The notes: a model not told the origin generated them from the letters alone. A stretch of 12,663 bases of DNA from Dehalococcoidales bacterium (GCA_028712845.1 JAQTPO010000049.1:1-12663), one strand, 5' to 3'; positions 1-7,439 are shown, counted from the first letter of the stretch. Program-made: numbers and translations.

Positions 1-867
1 CATTGCTTCCAGTGCCTGATGTGCCTGAAGGAGGACAACCGCCGCCGGTGCTTCGTACGTCTCACGGGATTTGATGCCCACCAAGCGGTTCTCGATGTGG
101 TCGATCCGCCCGATGCCGTGCAATCCAGCCAACTCGTTCATTTTTTGAATCAGGCTGACGCCGTCCATTTCCTGTCCGTCAAGGCTGACCGGGATGCCTT
201 TTTCGAAGCTAATCTCGACATAAGCCGGTTTGTCCGGAGCTTTGTCCGGCGATTTTGTCCATGTCCAGACATCTTCCGGTGGTTCTACCCACGGGTCTTC
301 CAGAATACCGCACTCAGCGCTCTTGCCCCACAGACATTCATCAATTGAGTAAGGGCTTTTGCGGGTAACAGGAATAGGGATTTTGTATTTGGCGGCATAG
401 GCGATTGTCTGTTCACGGGTCATGCCCCATTCACGCGCCGGCGCAATTATTTTAAGTTGCGGCGCCAGGGCATGCACACCGACATCGAATCTTACCTGGT
501 CGTTACCTTTACCGGTACTGCCGTGTGCTACCGTCGTTGCGCCTTCTGCCAGCGCCGTATCTACCAGCAGTTTCGCCATTAAGGGCCGGGTTAGAGCCGT
601 TGCCAGCGGGTATTGACCTTCATATAGAGCGTTAGCTTGCAGCGCCGGGAAGATAAAATACTTGACGAACATGTCTCTGGCATCGATAACGATGGCTTTG
701 ATGGCGCCTACTTTAAGCGCTTTGACACGGGCGGCTTCAAAATCCTTGGAATTACCCACATCGATTGTCAGGGTAATAACGTCCATCCCATACTTTTCTT
801 TTATCCACCGGATGGCAACCGATGTATCCACACCGCCGCTATAAGCTAGAACTACCTTTTCTGTCAT
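1..867 (-). CDS. argG: Argininosuccinate synthase, N-terminal 289 residues (cut by window edge)
   Basis: ArgG joins citrulline and aspartate, using ATP, to make argininosuccinate, the penultimate step of arginine synthesis in the cytosol. Reading the minus strand from the ATG at 865-867 gives an uninterrupted frame to the window edge. Residues 10-16 are SGGVDTS, the ATP-pyrophosphatase (N-type) loop; residues 115-128 contain [14 protein letters not shown] and residues 185-202 contain [17 protein letters not shown], all typical of ArgG. The family is about 400 residues, so roughly 110 C-terminal residues lie outside the window. A good ribosome site, GGGGAG, ends 7 nt before the ATG. It is the last visible gene of the argJ-argB-argD-argG run, 99 nt after argD; that gap holds two hairpin repeats. 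Recognition of the enzyme is firm; whether argH follows cannot be seen. Confidence 0.97.
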   Translation of the reverse strand, partial: MTEKVVLAYSGGVDTSVAIRWIKEKYGMDVITLTIDVGNSKDFEAARVKALKVGAIKAIVIDARDMFVKYFIFPALQANALYEGQYPLATALTRPLMAKLLVDTALAEGATTVAHGSTGKGNDQVRFDVGVHALAPQLKIIAPAREWGMTREQTIAYAAKYKIPIPVTRKSPYSIDECLWGKSAECGILEDPWVEPPEDVWTWTKSPDKAPDKPAYVEISFEKGIPVSLDGQEMDGVSLIQKMNELAGLHGIGRIDHIENRLVGIKSRETYEAPAAVVLLQAHQALEAM

Positions 868-886
868 ATCGATTCTCCCCTTTGTT

Positions 887-907
887 ATTCCGTGTTTGAC
901 ACGGAAT
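887..907. repeat. Short palindromic hairpin repeat, copy 1 (argD-argG gap)
   Basis: A perfect 9-bp inverted repeat (ATTCCGTGT / ACACGGAAT) with a 3-nt loop. Read on the minus strand, it shares ATTCCGTGTCA and CACGGAATAACAA with the copy at 2206-2227, so the two are members of one dispersed family rather than chance hairpins. There is no long T tract, so it is not a standard intrinsic terminator. It begins only 19 nt upstream of the argG start and could form in the leader between argD and argG. Confidence 0.75.
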
Positions 908-923
908 CTATAATTACTAATGG

Positions 924-943
924 ATTCCCGTCTTCGCGGGAAT
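924..943. repeat. Short palindromic hairpin repeat, copy 2 (argD-argG gap)
   Basis: A perfect 7-bp inverted repeat (ATTCCCG / CGGGAAT) with a 6-nt loop, followed by GACAATG. The layout GGATTCC...GGAAT(G/A)ACAAT matches the copy at 2206-2227 with compensating changes in the stem (CCG versus CGTG arms). It lies 24 nt downstream of the argD stop and 16 nt from copy 1, in opposite orientation to it. Confidence 0.7.
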
Positions 944-966
944 GACAATGCTGTTTGTTCATTCTA

Positions 967-2154
967 CTATATTTTCAGGTTAGAAAACACTTTGTCAAAA
1001 ATACCCAGTGCCTCATCGATTTCCTGCTTGTTAATGGTGAGCGCCGGCATAATGCGGATAGCATTGGGTTTAACGTTATTCACCATCATACCGTTTTCAA
1101 CACAGGCTGCCATTACAGATTGCGAGATGTCTTTGTTGAACTCTACCGCTGCCAGTAAACCGCGTCCGCGAGTGTCGGTGATGAAGGGATATTTACTCTG
1201 GAGTTTCTTCAAACCGTCGAGTAAATACTCGCCGACTTTCTTTGAATTATCAACGATGTTGTTATTAATGATATATTCCATAACGGCTAGCGAAGTAGCG
1301 CATATCAGGACATTACTGCCGAAAGTGGAACCATGGTCACCCGGCACAAAAACGGAGCATTTTTCTTTGGCTAAGAAAGCTCCAATGGGTATGCCTCCAC
1401 CTAACCCTTTCGCTAAGGTCATTATATCAGGTTCGATGCCGAACTGTTGGTATCCGAACATGGTGCCCAGCCTGCCGATGCCGGTCTGAATTTCGTCCAG
1501 AATCAGCAAAATGCCTTTTTCATCGCACCACTGACGTACTGTTTTCAGATACTCTTCGGCGGGGATATTAACGCCGCCTTCGCCCTGCACCGGTTCCAGT
1601 ATAATAGCGCAGGTGTCTTTGGTAGTGGCGGCTTTGATGGCGTCTATGTTGTTGAAAGGCACGTTTTTAAAACCTGCCGGCAGCGGTTGATAGGCGTCCT
1701 GGTAATGCGGCTGACCGGTGGCAGCGGTCATTGCCAGCGTCCGGCCGTGAAATGAATTCAGCGTTGTGATTACTTCATAAGCGCCGTCGAGTTTGATTTT
1801 CCCGTAACGGCGTGCCAGTTTAATGGCGCCCTCGTTAGCTTCGGCACCGCTGTTGCAGAAAAACACACGATTCAGACAGCTGATTTTTACCAGCAGTTCT
1901 GCCAGTTGTAGTTGTGGTTGATTACAAGATTGAGGTCCGCACTGGATGAGTATTTTGGATTGTTTGGTGAGGGCTTTTATCATTACCGGATGGCTGTGTC
2001 CCAGACTGCATACTGCCCACCCGCCGACTAAATCCAGATACTTTCGGCCGTTCTCGCCCCAGATATAGGAACCCTTCCCCTTGACGGGGAGGATTGACCA
2101 GCGGACGGTATTAGTGAATAAGTATTTTTTCTCCAGTTCTTGCCAGTTTGACAT
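967..2154 (-). CDS. argD: Acetylornithine aminotransferase (class III, PLP)
   Basis: ArgD transfers an amino group from glutamate to N-acetylglutamate semialdehyde, giving N-acetylornithine; some family members also serve lysine synthesis. The 395-residue product has the normal family length. Residues 101-115 (NSGAEANEGAIKLAR) are the cofactor phosphate-binding region, D220 in LLILDEIQTG contacts the pyridine nitrogen, and K249 in TLAKGLGGGIPIGA is the Schiff-base lysine. The ATG at 2152-2154 is preceded by a weak AGGGAT about 6 nt upstream. The gene lies between argB (145 nt upstream) and argG (99 nt downstream) on the same strand. The arginine neighbours make ArgD more likely than ornithine or GABA aminotransferases of the same fold. 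Confidence 0.94.
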   Translation of the reverse strand: MSNWQELEKKYLFTNTVRWSILPVKGKGSYIWGENGRKYLDLVGGWAVCSLGHSHPVMIKALTKQSKILIQCGPQSCNQPQLQLAELLVKISCLNRVFFCNSGAEANEGAIKLARRYGKIKLDGAYEVITTLNSFHGRTLAMTAATGQPHYQDAYQPLPAGFKNVPFNNIDAIKAATTKDTCAIILEPVQGEGGVNIPAEEYLKTVRQWCDEKGILLILDEIQTGIGRLGTMFGYQQFGIEPDIMTLAKGLGGGIPIGAFLAKEKCSVFVPGDHGSTFGSNVLICATSLAVMEYIINNNIVDNSKKVGEYLLDGLKKLQSKYPFITDTRGRGLLAAVEFNKDISQSVMAACVENGMMVNNVKPNAIRIMPALTINKQEIDEALGIFDKVFSNLKI

Positions 2155-2205
2155 TTGATTATCCCTCTATTTAAAGTTTTCGGTACACAAAATTTATTAA
2201 TCTGG

Positions 2206-2227
2206 ATTCCGTGTCATCGCACGGAAT
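2206..2227. repeat. Short palindromic hairpin repeat, copy 3 (argB-argD gap)
   Basis: A perfect 8-bp inverted repeat (ATTCCGTG / CACGGAAT) with the 6-nt loop TCATCG, flanked by GG on the left and AACAAT on the right. It matches the copies at 887-907 (opposite orientation) and 924-943. It sits in the 145-nt gap between argB and argD. No U-rich tail follows on the minus strand, so I call it a dispersed hairpin rather than a terminator. Confidence 0.75.
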
Positions 2228-2299
2228 AACAATTGAAGGCTTCAAAAATATTAGCATAGATAGTGAACGGAAACAAATGAGGATAGCTTTGGCTCAGCG

Positions 2300-3085
2300 T
2301 CATCTAGCGCGGATAGTCGTGCCGACAATATCCTTATCGATGGCGTTGATTAGAGCGTGCGGTTGTCTGCCATCGACGATGCAGGTAATTGTCTTGTTGG
2401 CGGCGGCAGTCAGGCAGGCATTGAGTTTGGGAATCATCCCGCCGGAGGCTGTGCCGGAGTCTATCAATTCTTTTACTTCAGCGGTATGTATAATTGATAG
2501 CAGCTTGCCGTTTTTATCGAGGACGCCTGCTACATCGGTCAAAAAGATGAGTTTTTCCGCTCCCAGCGCGGCGGCGATTTCTCCAGCCAGCGGGTCGCCG
2601 TTTATGTTCAACATCAAAGGCGCGTCCGCCGGTCGGTCAAAAGCGTAATAACTGACAGATGCAATCACCGGAATGAACCCGCCTTTTAAGAGAGCTTCCA
2701 GCACTGCGGTGTCCACTTTGACGGTCGTGCCGACATAGCCCAGTTCCGGTTTGGAAATGCGACTCTGCACCAGAGCGCCATCGACGCCGCTGATGCCGAC
2801 TGCCCGCCCGCCGAGTGAGTTGATGGTGGCGACAATCTGCTTGTTTGCCAGCCCGCCGAGCACGGCGGTAGCAATTTCTAGTGTTGGTTTATCCGTGACA
2901 CGTTCACCGCACACAAAATGAGTTTCTGCGCCCTGTTTCTTGAGCCACTCGGTGACCATATTGCCGCCGCCGTGGATGACCACGAGTGTTTTGCCTTGTT
3001 TCTGGAGCGCAACAAGGTCTTCCAGAATGGGGTCATGCTTCCCGAAGGTGGCGCCGCCTATTTTAATTACAATTGGTTTATTCAT
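2300..3085 (-). CDS. argB: N-acetylglutamate kinase
   Basis: ArgB phosphorylates N-acetyl-L-glutamate with ATP, the second step of arginine synthesis and usually the one inhibited by arginine in organisms that recycle acetyl groups. The 261-residue amino acid kinase fold shows K8 and the glycine pair in KIGGATFG (8-15), the substrate loop VVIHGGGNMVTEWL (35-48), GERVTD (60-65), D164 in NINGDPLAGE, and K220 in GGMIPKLNA, which match the catalytic Lys, Asp and Lys of the family. The N-terminal extension found in many arginine-sensitive hexameric enzymes is absent: K8 lies almost at the start, as in the short E. coli-type form, so arginine inhibition cannot be assumed. It is the second gene of the minus-strand run, 136 nt after argJ. 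Confidence 0.95.
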   Translation of the reverse strand: MNKPIVIKIGGATFGKHDPILEDLVALQKQGKTLVVIHGGGNMVTEWLKKQGAETHFVCGERVTDKPTLEIATAVLGGLANKQIVATINSLGGRAVGISGVDGALVQSRISKPELGYVGTTVKVDTAVLEALLKGGFIPVIASVSYYAFDRPADAPLMLNINGDPLAGEIAAALGAEKLIFLTDVAGVLDKNGKLLSIIHTAEVKELIDSGTASGGMIPKLNACLTAAANKTITCIVDGRQPHALINAIDKDIVGTTIRAR

Positions 3086-3103
3086 TTACTATATGCTCCA
3101 AAC

Positions 3104-3213
3104 GTCATTGCGAGCACTTCGTTCCTCAGTGTAAACTCCACGAAGCAATCTCCATGGGAGTCCCCCCCCTCACTGAGATTGCCACGTCCTTCTGTTGAAG
3201 GACTCGCAATGAC
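3104..3213. repeat. 110-bp palindromic element with terminal inverted repeats (argJ-argB gap)
   Basis: Perfect 11-bp terminal inverted repeats (GTCATTGCGAG at 3104-3114, CTCGCAATGAC at 3203-3213) enclose a second nested pair (GCAATCTC at 3145-3152, GAGATTGC at 3175-3182) around a C-rich centre with an 8-C run. The GTCATTGCGAG...GCAATCTC pattern is a dispersed palindromic repeat type seen in many bacterial genomes. It is too short to encode a protein and fills most of the 136-nt gap between argJ and argB. RNA through it could fold into a long imperfect hairpin and might affect expression of the downstream genes. Confidence 0.85.
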
Positions 3214-3221
3214 AGATACCC

Positions 3222-4436
3222 CTAAGTCGTGTACTCTGCGTTTATTTTCACATACTGCTCCGTCAGGTCGCAGCCCCAGGCAGTCGCTTCCGCCGTGCCT
3301 AAATTCAGAGCCACTGTAATAGGCACTTCTTTTTGTTTTAGTACCTTGACGGCTTTCGCTTTATCGAAGGGCACCGGCGCGCCTTTTCTAAGCACCGGTA
3401 TTACGCCCATATAAACATCCAGCTTCGATTCTTCCACCTGTGCGCCGCTTCTTCCCAGAGCCGCTGTCACCCTGCCCCAGTTCGGGTCGTTGCCGTAAAC
3501 GGCTGCTTTCACCAGATTGGAGCTTACAATCGTCCGTGCCGCCAACCGGGCTTCAACGAGATTAGCCGCACCCTTAACATTAACTTCAATCAGCTTGGTT
3601 GCCCCTTCGCCGTCGCTGGCGATGGCTTTTGCCAGATAGGTACAGACCTGATTCAGCGCCTGCTGGAAAACGCCCGCAAGTGGACTTTTAGCGGTAATCG
3701 GTTCATTTTTAGCCAACCCGTTCGACATGATAAGCAGGGTATCGCTGGGGCTGGTATCACCGTCAACCGAAAGCATATTGAAAGACACTGCCGCCGCATC
3801 ACGCAGAGCTTTTTTCAGAAAAGCGGGTGATACGCCGGCATCCGTCGTCAGAAATGCCAGCATGGTCGCTATGTCCGGGTGAATCATTCCGGAGCCTTTG
3901 GCAACGCCGCCGATGGTGAAGGTAGTCGCGCCGCTCTTGACGGTAACGGCGACTTCTTTCGGGATGGTATCGGTGGTCATAATGGAGCGTTCAAAATCGT
4001 GCCCGCCCTCAGTGGTGGGTTTAAGCTGTTTCATTCCTTTTCGGATGGCGTCCATCGGGAGTTGTATGCCGATGACGCCGGTATTGGCAATCAGTACCTC
4101 ATCGGGCTTGGCACCGATGGCTTCGGCGGCGAGTGTAGCCATCTCGATGGCATTGACAAACCCCTGTTCGCCGGTGCTGGCATTGGCACAGCCGCTGCTC
4201 GCCACGACGGCACTGGCTTTGCCTTTCTGCGCCCGCTGCTGGCACAGGACTACGGACGGCGACTTGATTTTATTGGTGGTGAACAAGCCTGCCACGTCGC
4301 AGAGTTCTTTGGAGCACAGTATGCCCAGGTCAAGCCTTTTGATGCCTTTTTGCTTGATATCGGCAAAGACGGCACCGGCAGAAAAACCTTTTGATGAAGT
4401 TACCGTGCCGTCAGCTATAAAGTCAATCTTATCCAT
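3222..4436 (-). CDS. argJ: Glutamate N-acetyltransferase / ornithine acetyltransferase
   Basis: ArgJ moves the acetyl group from N-acetylornithine back to glutamate; some members also use acetyl-CoA to make the first N-acetylglutamate. It belongs to the Ntn-hydrolase-like family that cuts itself into alpha and beta chains. The cleavage site is visible as DIA-TMLAF: Thr191 would be the new N-terminus and nucleophile of the beta chain. Other family marks are GVAKGSGMIHP (177-187), the SVDGDTSPSDT-like segment in the beta chain and the C-terminal INAEYTT. The length of 404 residues is normal. The ATG at 4434-4436 has no ribosome site, but a TATAAT lies 8 nt upstream, so the mRNA is probably leaderless. 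It is the first gene of the arginine run. Its presence implies the cyclic pathway. Whether it is bifunctional cannot be read from the sequence. Confidence 0.96.
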   Translation of the reverse strand: MDKIDFIADGTVTSSKGFSAGAVFADIKQKGIKRLDLGILCSKELCDVAGLFTTNKIKSPSVVLCQQRAQKGKASAVVASSGCANASTGEQGFVNAIEMATLAAEAIGAKPDEVLIANTGVIGIQLPMDAIRKGMKQLKPTTEGGHDFERSIMTTDTIPKEVAVTVKSGATTFTIGGVAKGSGMIHPDIATMLAFLTTDAGVSPAFLKKALRDAAAVSFNMLSVDGDTSPSDTLLIMSNGLAKNEPITAKSPLAGVFQQALNQVCTYLAKAIASDGEGATKLIEVNVKGAANLVEARLAARTIVSSNLVKAAVYGNDPNWGRVTAALGRSGAQVEESKLDVYMGVIPVLRKGAPVPFDKAKAVKVLKQKEVPITVALNLGTAEATAWGCDLTEQYVKINAEYTT

Positions 4437-4444
4437 AATCGTAA

Positions 4445-4474
4445 ATTATAGCACATCAGGCACGAATGAGGCAA
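4445..4474 (-). promoter_or_regulatory. Promoter of argJ (leaderless type)
   Basis: On the minus strand there is TTGCCT (4469-4474 reversed), an 18-nt spacer ending in TGC, and a perfect TATAAT (4445-4450 reversed). The extended TGC-TATAAT makes it a strong candidate. Only 8 nt separate the -10 box from the ATG of argJ, so transcription should start at or within a few bases of the start codon. No ARG-box-like palindrome is evident around it. Confidence 0.7.
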
Positions 4475-4552
4475 AATATCCTTCTCAATCTCCCTTTAAA
4501 AAAACGGGGGTTGTCATTGCTCCATTAGCAGTATCAAGAGAAGTCACCTTTC

Positions 4553-4580
4553 TTGCCTTCATCTCGTCAAATGCTATAAT
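4553..4580 (+). promoter_or_regulatory. Promoter of archease-rtcB operon (leaderless type)
   Basis: TTGCCT (4553-4558), a 16-nt spacer ending in TGC, and TATAAT (4575-4580). As at argJ, the -10 box ends 8 nt before the start codon, here GTG at 4589, and no Shine-Dalgarno sequence is present. The two divergent promoters share the same -35 hexamer and the same TGCTATAAT. Confidence 0.7.
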
Positions 4581-4588
4581 CTATCTGT

Positions 4589-5008
4589 GTGGAGAAGGAC
4601 TTCGAGGTTATCGACCACACGGCGGATATTGGTATCACTGCTTACGGCAATGATATGAAGCAGGCTTTTGCTAATGCGGCGTGTGGGTTATTCAGCCTCA
4701 TCACCGAGCTTGATACAGTGAATGGGAAAGAGCGCCGTGAAATTGAGGTAACCGCACCCGACCGTGAGGCATTGCTGGTCAACTGGCTCAATGAATTAAT
4801 TTATCTCTTCGAGACAAGGCAAATGCTGTTTAATCGGTTCGAACTCACCACTCTCACCGATACCGGACTTAAAGCTGCAGGCTTTGGTGAGAGTTTTGAC
4901 GCTAGCAGGCATCATCTGAAAAGAGAGGTCAAAGCCACGACTTACCATATGCTCAAAGTTGAGCAGAGTGAAGGCGGCTGGAGAGCACAGGTAATATTTG
5001 ATATCTAG
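4589..5008 (+). CDS. Archease, activator of the RtcB RNA ligase
   Basis: Archease is a small metal-binding protein that speeds guanylation of RtcB and widens its NTP use. The 139-residue product shows the family marks: DHTADIGI (9-16), LLVNWLNELIYLFE (62-75), a His-rich HHLKREVKATTYHMLKV stretch (108-124) and the C-terminal VIFDI. D12 and D138 correspond to the metal-site acidic residues known for the family (inference from position). The start is GTG at 4589; no in-frame upstream alternative with a ribosome site is seen, and the -10 box 8 nt upstream supports leaderless translation from it. rtcB follows after 11 nt, so both are almost certainly co-transcribed, which itself supports the assignment. 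Confidence 0.93.
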   Translation: MEKDFEVIDHTADIGITAYGNDMKQAFANAACGLFSLITELDTVNGKERREIEVTAPDREALLVNWLNELIYLFETRQMLFNRFELTTLTDTGLKAAGFGESFDASRHHLKREVKATTYHMLKVEQSEGGWRAQVIFDI

Positions 5009-5019
5009 GGGAATACAAC

Positions 5020-6480
5020 ATGTCGGTGCCGTGGGAAGGGGTACTCAATAAAATAGATGACTACCGATGGGAGATTCCCACCGGCTATAAGACCGGTATG
5101 AGAGTCCCCGGTCTCATCTATTCCAGTGAAGCTCTGCTGAGTCACATCTGGGAAGAAAATGCCTTCGAGCAGGTGGCAAATGTGGCTTTCCTGCCGGGCA
5201 TTGTGGGGTGTTCGCTGGCAATGCCGGATATTCACTGGGGTTACGGCTTCCCCATCGGTGGAGTAGCGGCAACCAGACTGGATGACGGCGTGGTTTCTCC
5301 CGGCGGTGTCGGTTTTGATATCAACTGCGGTGTCCGCGTGATGCGCACTAACCTGACGGAAGCCGAAGTCAGACCCCAGATCGATAGCATCACCACCGCT
5401 ATTTACCATAATGTACCATCAGGTTTAGGCACAAAGGGTAAGTTACGCGTTAGTGACAAAGAACTGACCGAGGTGATGGTCAAAGGCAGTAAATGGGCGG
5501 TAGAGAGAGGCTTTGGGGATGCGGCTGATGTGAAAGCAACTGAGGAATCAGGTTCTATCAAAGGCGCCGACCCTGACAAAGTAAGCCAGCGCGCCAGGGA
5601 AAGGGGTGTGCCGCAATTAGGTACTCTGGGTAGCGGCAACCATTTCTTAGAAATTCAGCGGGTGGATGAAATCTACGACCGCGATACTGCTGATGTGATG
5701 GGCATACAGGGTATCGGGCAGGTGCTGGTGATGATACACAGCGGCTCTCGCGGTTTTGGGCACCAGGTCTGTACTGATTATCTGGCAACGATGGGGCAGG
5801 CGGTCAGGAAATACGGCATAAATTTACCCGACCGGCAACTTGCCTGTGCGCCGGTGAAATCCCCCGAAGGGCAGGCTTATCTGGCGGCAATGGCTTGTGC
5901 CGCCAACTATGCGTGGACAAACCGGCAGTGTATGACTCACTGGGTCAGGGAGTCATTGATGAAAGTCCTGGGTAAAAGCCCGAGGGATATTGGTCTGGAG
6001 CAAATCTGGGACGTGGCGCACAATATTGCCAAGATTGAAGAGCATATCATAGATGGCAGGAATATAAGACTCTGTGTTCATCGAAAAGGCGCCACGCGGG
6101 CTTTTCCGGCAGGCCATCCCGACTTACCCGATATGTACCAGAAAATAGGTCAGCCGGTGCTGATTCCCGGCGACATGGGACGTTATTCTTACATTGCCGT
6201 GGGCACGGAAACCGCCATGAAAGAGACCTTCGGCTCTACCTGTCACGGCGCCGGTCGATTACAGAGTCGTAGCGCTGCAAAGAAAGGCGTCCGCGGCATC
6301 GATGTTATACAAGCGCTGGCGGCAAAAGGCATCACGGTGAAAACAGCAAGTATCAGCGAGTTGCCTGAAGAGGCTTCTTCAGCTTACAAAGACGTAAATG
6401 AGGTGGTTGAAGTGACACAACGGGCAGGTATTTCGCGTAAAATCGTTAGAGCCACGCCAATCGGCGTGATTAAAGGGTAG
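5020..6480 (+). CDS. rtcB: RNA-splicing/repair ligase RtcB (3'-phosphate or 2',3'-cyclic phosphate to 5'-OH)
   Basis: RtcB joins RNA ends carrying 2',3'-cyclic or 3'-phosphate to 5'-hydroxyl ends, using GTP and Mn2+. Every active-site residue known from the archaeal enzyme is in place, shifted by 5-6 positions: D100 and C103 in GFDINCG, H208 in SGNHFLE, H240 in MIHSGSRG, H334 in DVAHNIAKIEEH, and H409 in STCHGAGR, the histidine that becomes guanylated. The length of 486 residues is that of the full archaeal/eukaryal-type enzyme, without an intein. AGGGGAA lies about 6 nt before the ATG. It follows archease by 11 nt. In bacteria its role is less settled than tRNA splicing in archaea; RNA repair after endonuclease damage is plausible here, as no RtcA or RtcR is nearby. 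Confidence 0.97.
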   Translation: MSVPWEGVLNKIDDYRWEIPTGYKTGMRVPGLIYSSEALLSHIWEENAFEQVANVAFLPGIVGCSLAMPDIHWGYGFPIGGVAATRLDDGVVSPGGVGFDINCGVRVMRTNLTEAEVRPQIDSITTAIYHNVPSGLGTKGKLRVSDKELTEVMVKGSKWAVERGFGDAADVKATEESGSIKGADPDKVSQRARERGVPQLGTLGSGNHFLEIQRVDEIYDRDTADVMGIQGIGQVLVMIHSGSRGFGHQVCTDYLATMGQAVRKYGINLPDRQLACAPVKSPEGQAYLAAMACAANYAWTNRQCMTHWVRESLMKVLGKSPRDIGLEQIWDVAHNIAKIEEHIIDGRNIRLCVHRKGATRAFPAGHPDLPDMYQKIGQPVLIPGDMGRYSYIAVGTETAMKETFGSTCHGAGRLQSRSAAKKGVRGIDVIQALAAKGITVKTASISELPEEASSAYKDVNEVVEVTQRAGISRKIVRATPIGVIKG

Positions 6481-6539
6481 AAGATTAGTTACAATATGAT
6501 ATACGGCATCGGATTCGAACTATCAAGTTAAGGAGCAAA

Positions 6540-7439
6540 ATGGATTACAGTGAAAATATTCTCCAAACAATCGGCAATACGCCTCTCGTCAGGATAAATA
6601 AGCTCAATTCCAAGAAGAACACTACTATTTATGCGAAAGTGGAAGGCTTTAATCCGAGCGGAAGCATCAAGGACCGGATTGCATTGAGCATGATTCAACA
6701 AGCTGAAATAGAAGGTAAATTAAAAAAAGGGAAAACGATTATCGAGGCGACGTCCGGGAATACCGGCGTAGCCCTGGCAATGATTGGCGTATTGAAAGGA
6801 TATGAAGTTGAAATTGTTATGAGTAATGCCGTATCTGTTGAAAGAAGACAAATGATTAAAGCATTTGGCGCTAAAGTGACCCTGACGGAAGGTAAACTGG
6901 GTACAGATGGAGCTATTAGAAAAGCTCGAGAACTGGTTAAAGAAGACCCGGCGAAGTATTTCATGCCGGACCAGTTTTCCAACGAAAACAATACAATCGC
7001 ACATTACAAGACGACAGGGGAAGAGATATGGAAGCAGACAAAAGGTAAGATAGACTATTTTGTCTCGGCTCTGGGCACATCTGGCACGATTATGGGGGTA
7101 AGCAGGGTGTTAAAAGAACATAACCCTCAAATAAAGACAGTTTGTGCGCATCCTGTTAAAGGGCATTATATCCAGGGATTAAAGAATATGGAAGAGGCAA
7201 TCGTCCCATCGATATACGACCCTTCACAGATTGACATAACCATCATGGTCGAGACAGAAGCGGCGTATGAAATGACCAGGCAAATTGTATCCAAAGAGGG
7301 GATTTTCGTTGGGATGAGCAGCGGCGCCGCAATGTATGCGGCTGTTGAAACTGCCAAGAAAATTGAAACCGGAATAATCGTGGTGATATTCCCGGATAGG
7401 GGAGAGAAATATTTAACCACGAAATTATTCAAAGAATAA
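6540..7439 (+). CDS. cysM: Cysteine synthase, CysM/CysK family (PLP, fold type II)
   Basis: Members replace the acetyl (or phospho) group of activated serine with sulfide or thiosulfate to make cysteine. The 299-residue product carries NPSGSIKDR with the Schiff-base lysine K44, the substrate loop TSGNTG (71-76), the phosphate loop GTSGTIMG (179-186), SSGAA (260-264) and the C-terminal PDRGEKYLTTKLF. The length and GT(S/T)GT loop favour CysM over CysK, but the distinction is not proven. The segment MSNAVSVERRQ (94-104) departs from the usual MPxxMSxERR. AAGGAG lies 5 nt before the ATG. The gene starts 59 nt after rtcB on the same strand; no cysE or sulfur genes are near. The DNA looks more A+T-rich than rtcB or the arg genes, so recent acquisition is possible. 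Cystathionine beta-synthase-like activity is an alternative. Confidence 0.88.
   Translation: MDYSENILQTIGNTPLVRINKLNSKKNTTIYAKVEGFNPSGSIKDRIALSMIQQAEIEGKLKKGKTIIEATSGNTGVALAMIGVLKGYEVEIVMSNAVSVERRQMIKAFGAKVTLTEGKLGTDGAIRKARELVKEDPAKYFMPDQFSNENNTIAHYKTTGEEIWKQTKGKIDYFVSALGTSGTIMGVSRVLKEHNPQIKTVCAHPVKGHYIQGLKNMEEAIVPSIYDPSQIDITIMVETEAAYEMTRQIVSKEGIFVGMSSGAAMYAAVETAKKIETGIIVVIFPDRGEKYLTTKLFKE

Noticed and set aside
920..1489. Long plus-strand frames opposite argD (and similar ones opposite argJ and argB)
   Set aside because: They are antisense shadows of clear enzyme genes with no protein-like motifs or ribosome sites.
3161..3170. CRISPR or phage-related origin for the repeat DNA in the arginine gaps
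   Set aside because: Copies are palindromic, irregularly spaced and without unique spacers, so they are not a CRISPR array; no phage genes are present.
6453..6468. CACGCC-AATC-GGCGTG hairpin at the end of rtcB as a terminator
   Set aside because: It lies inside the coding sequence and has no T tract; probably a coincidence of codons.
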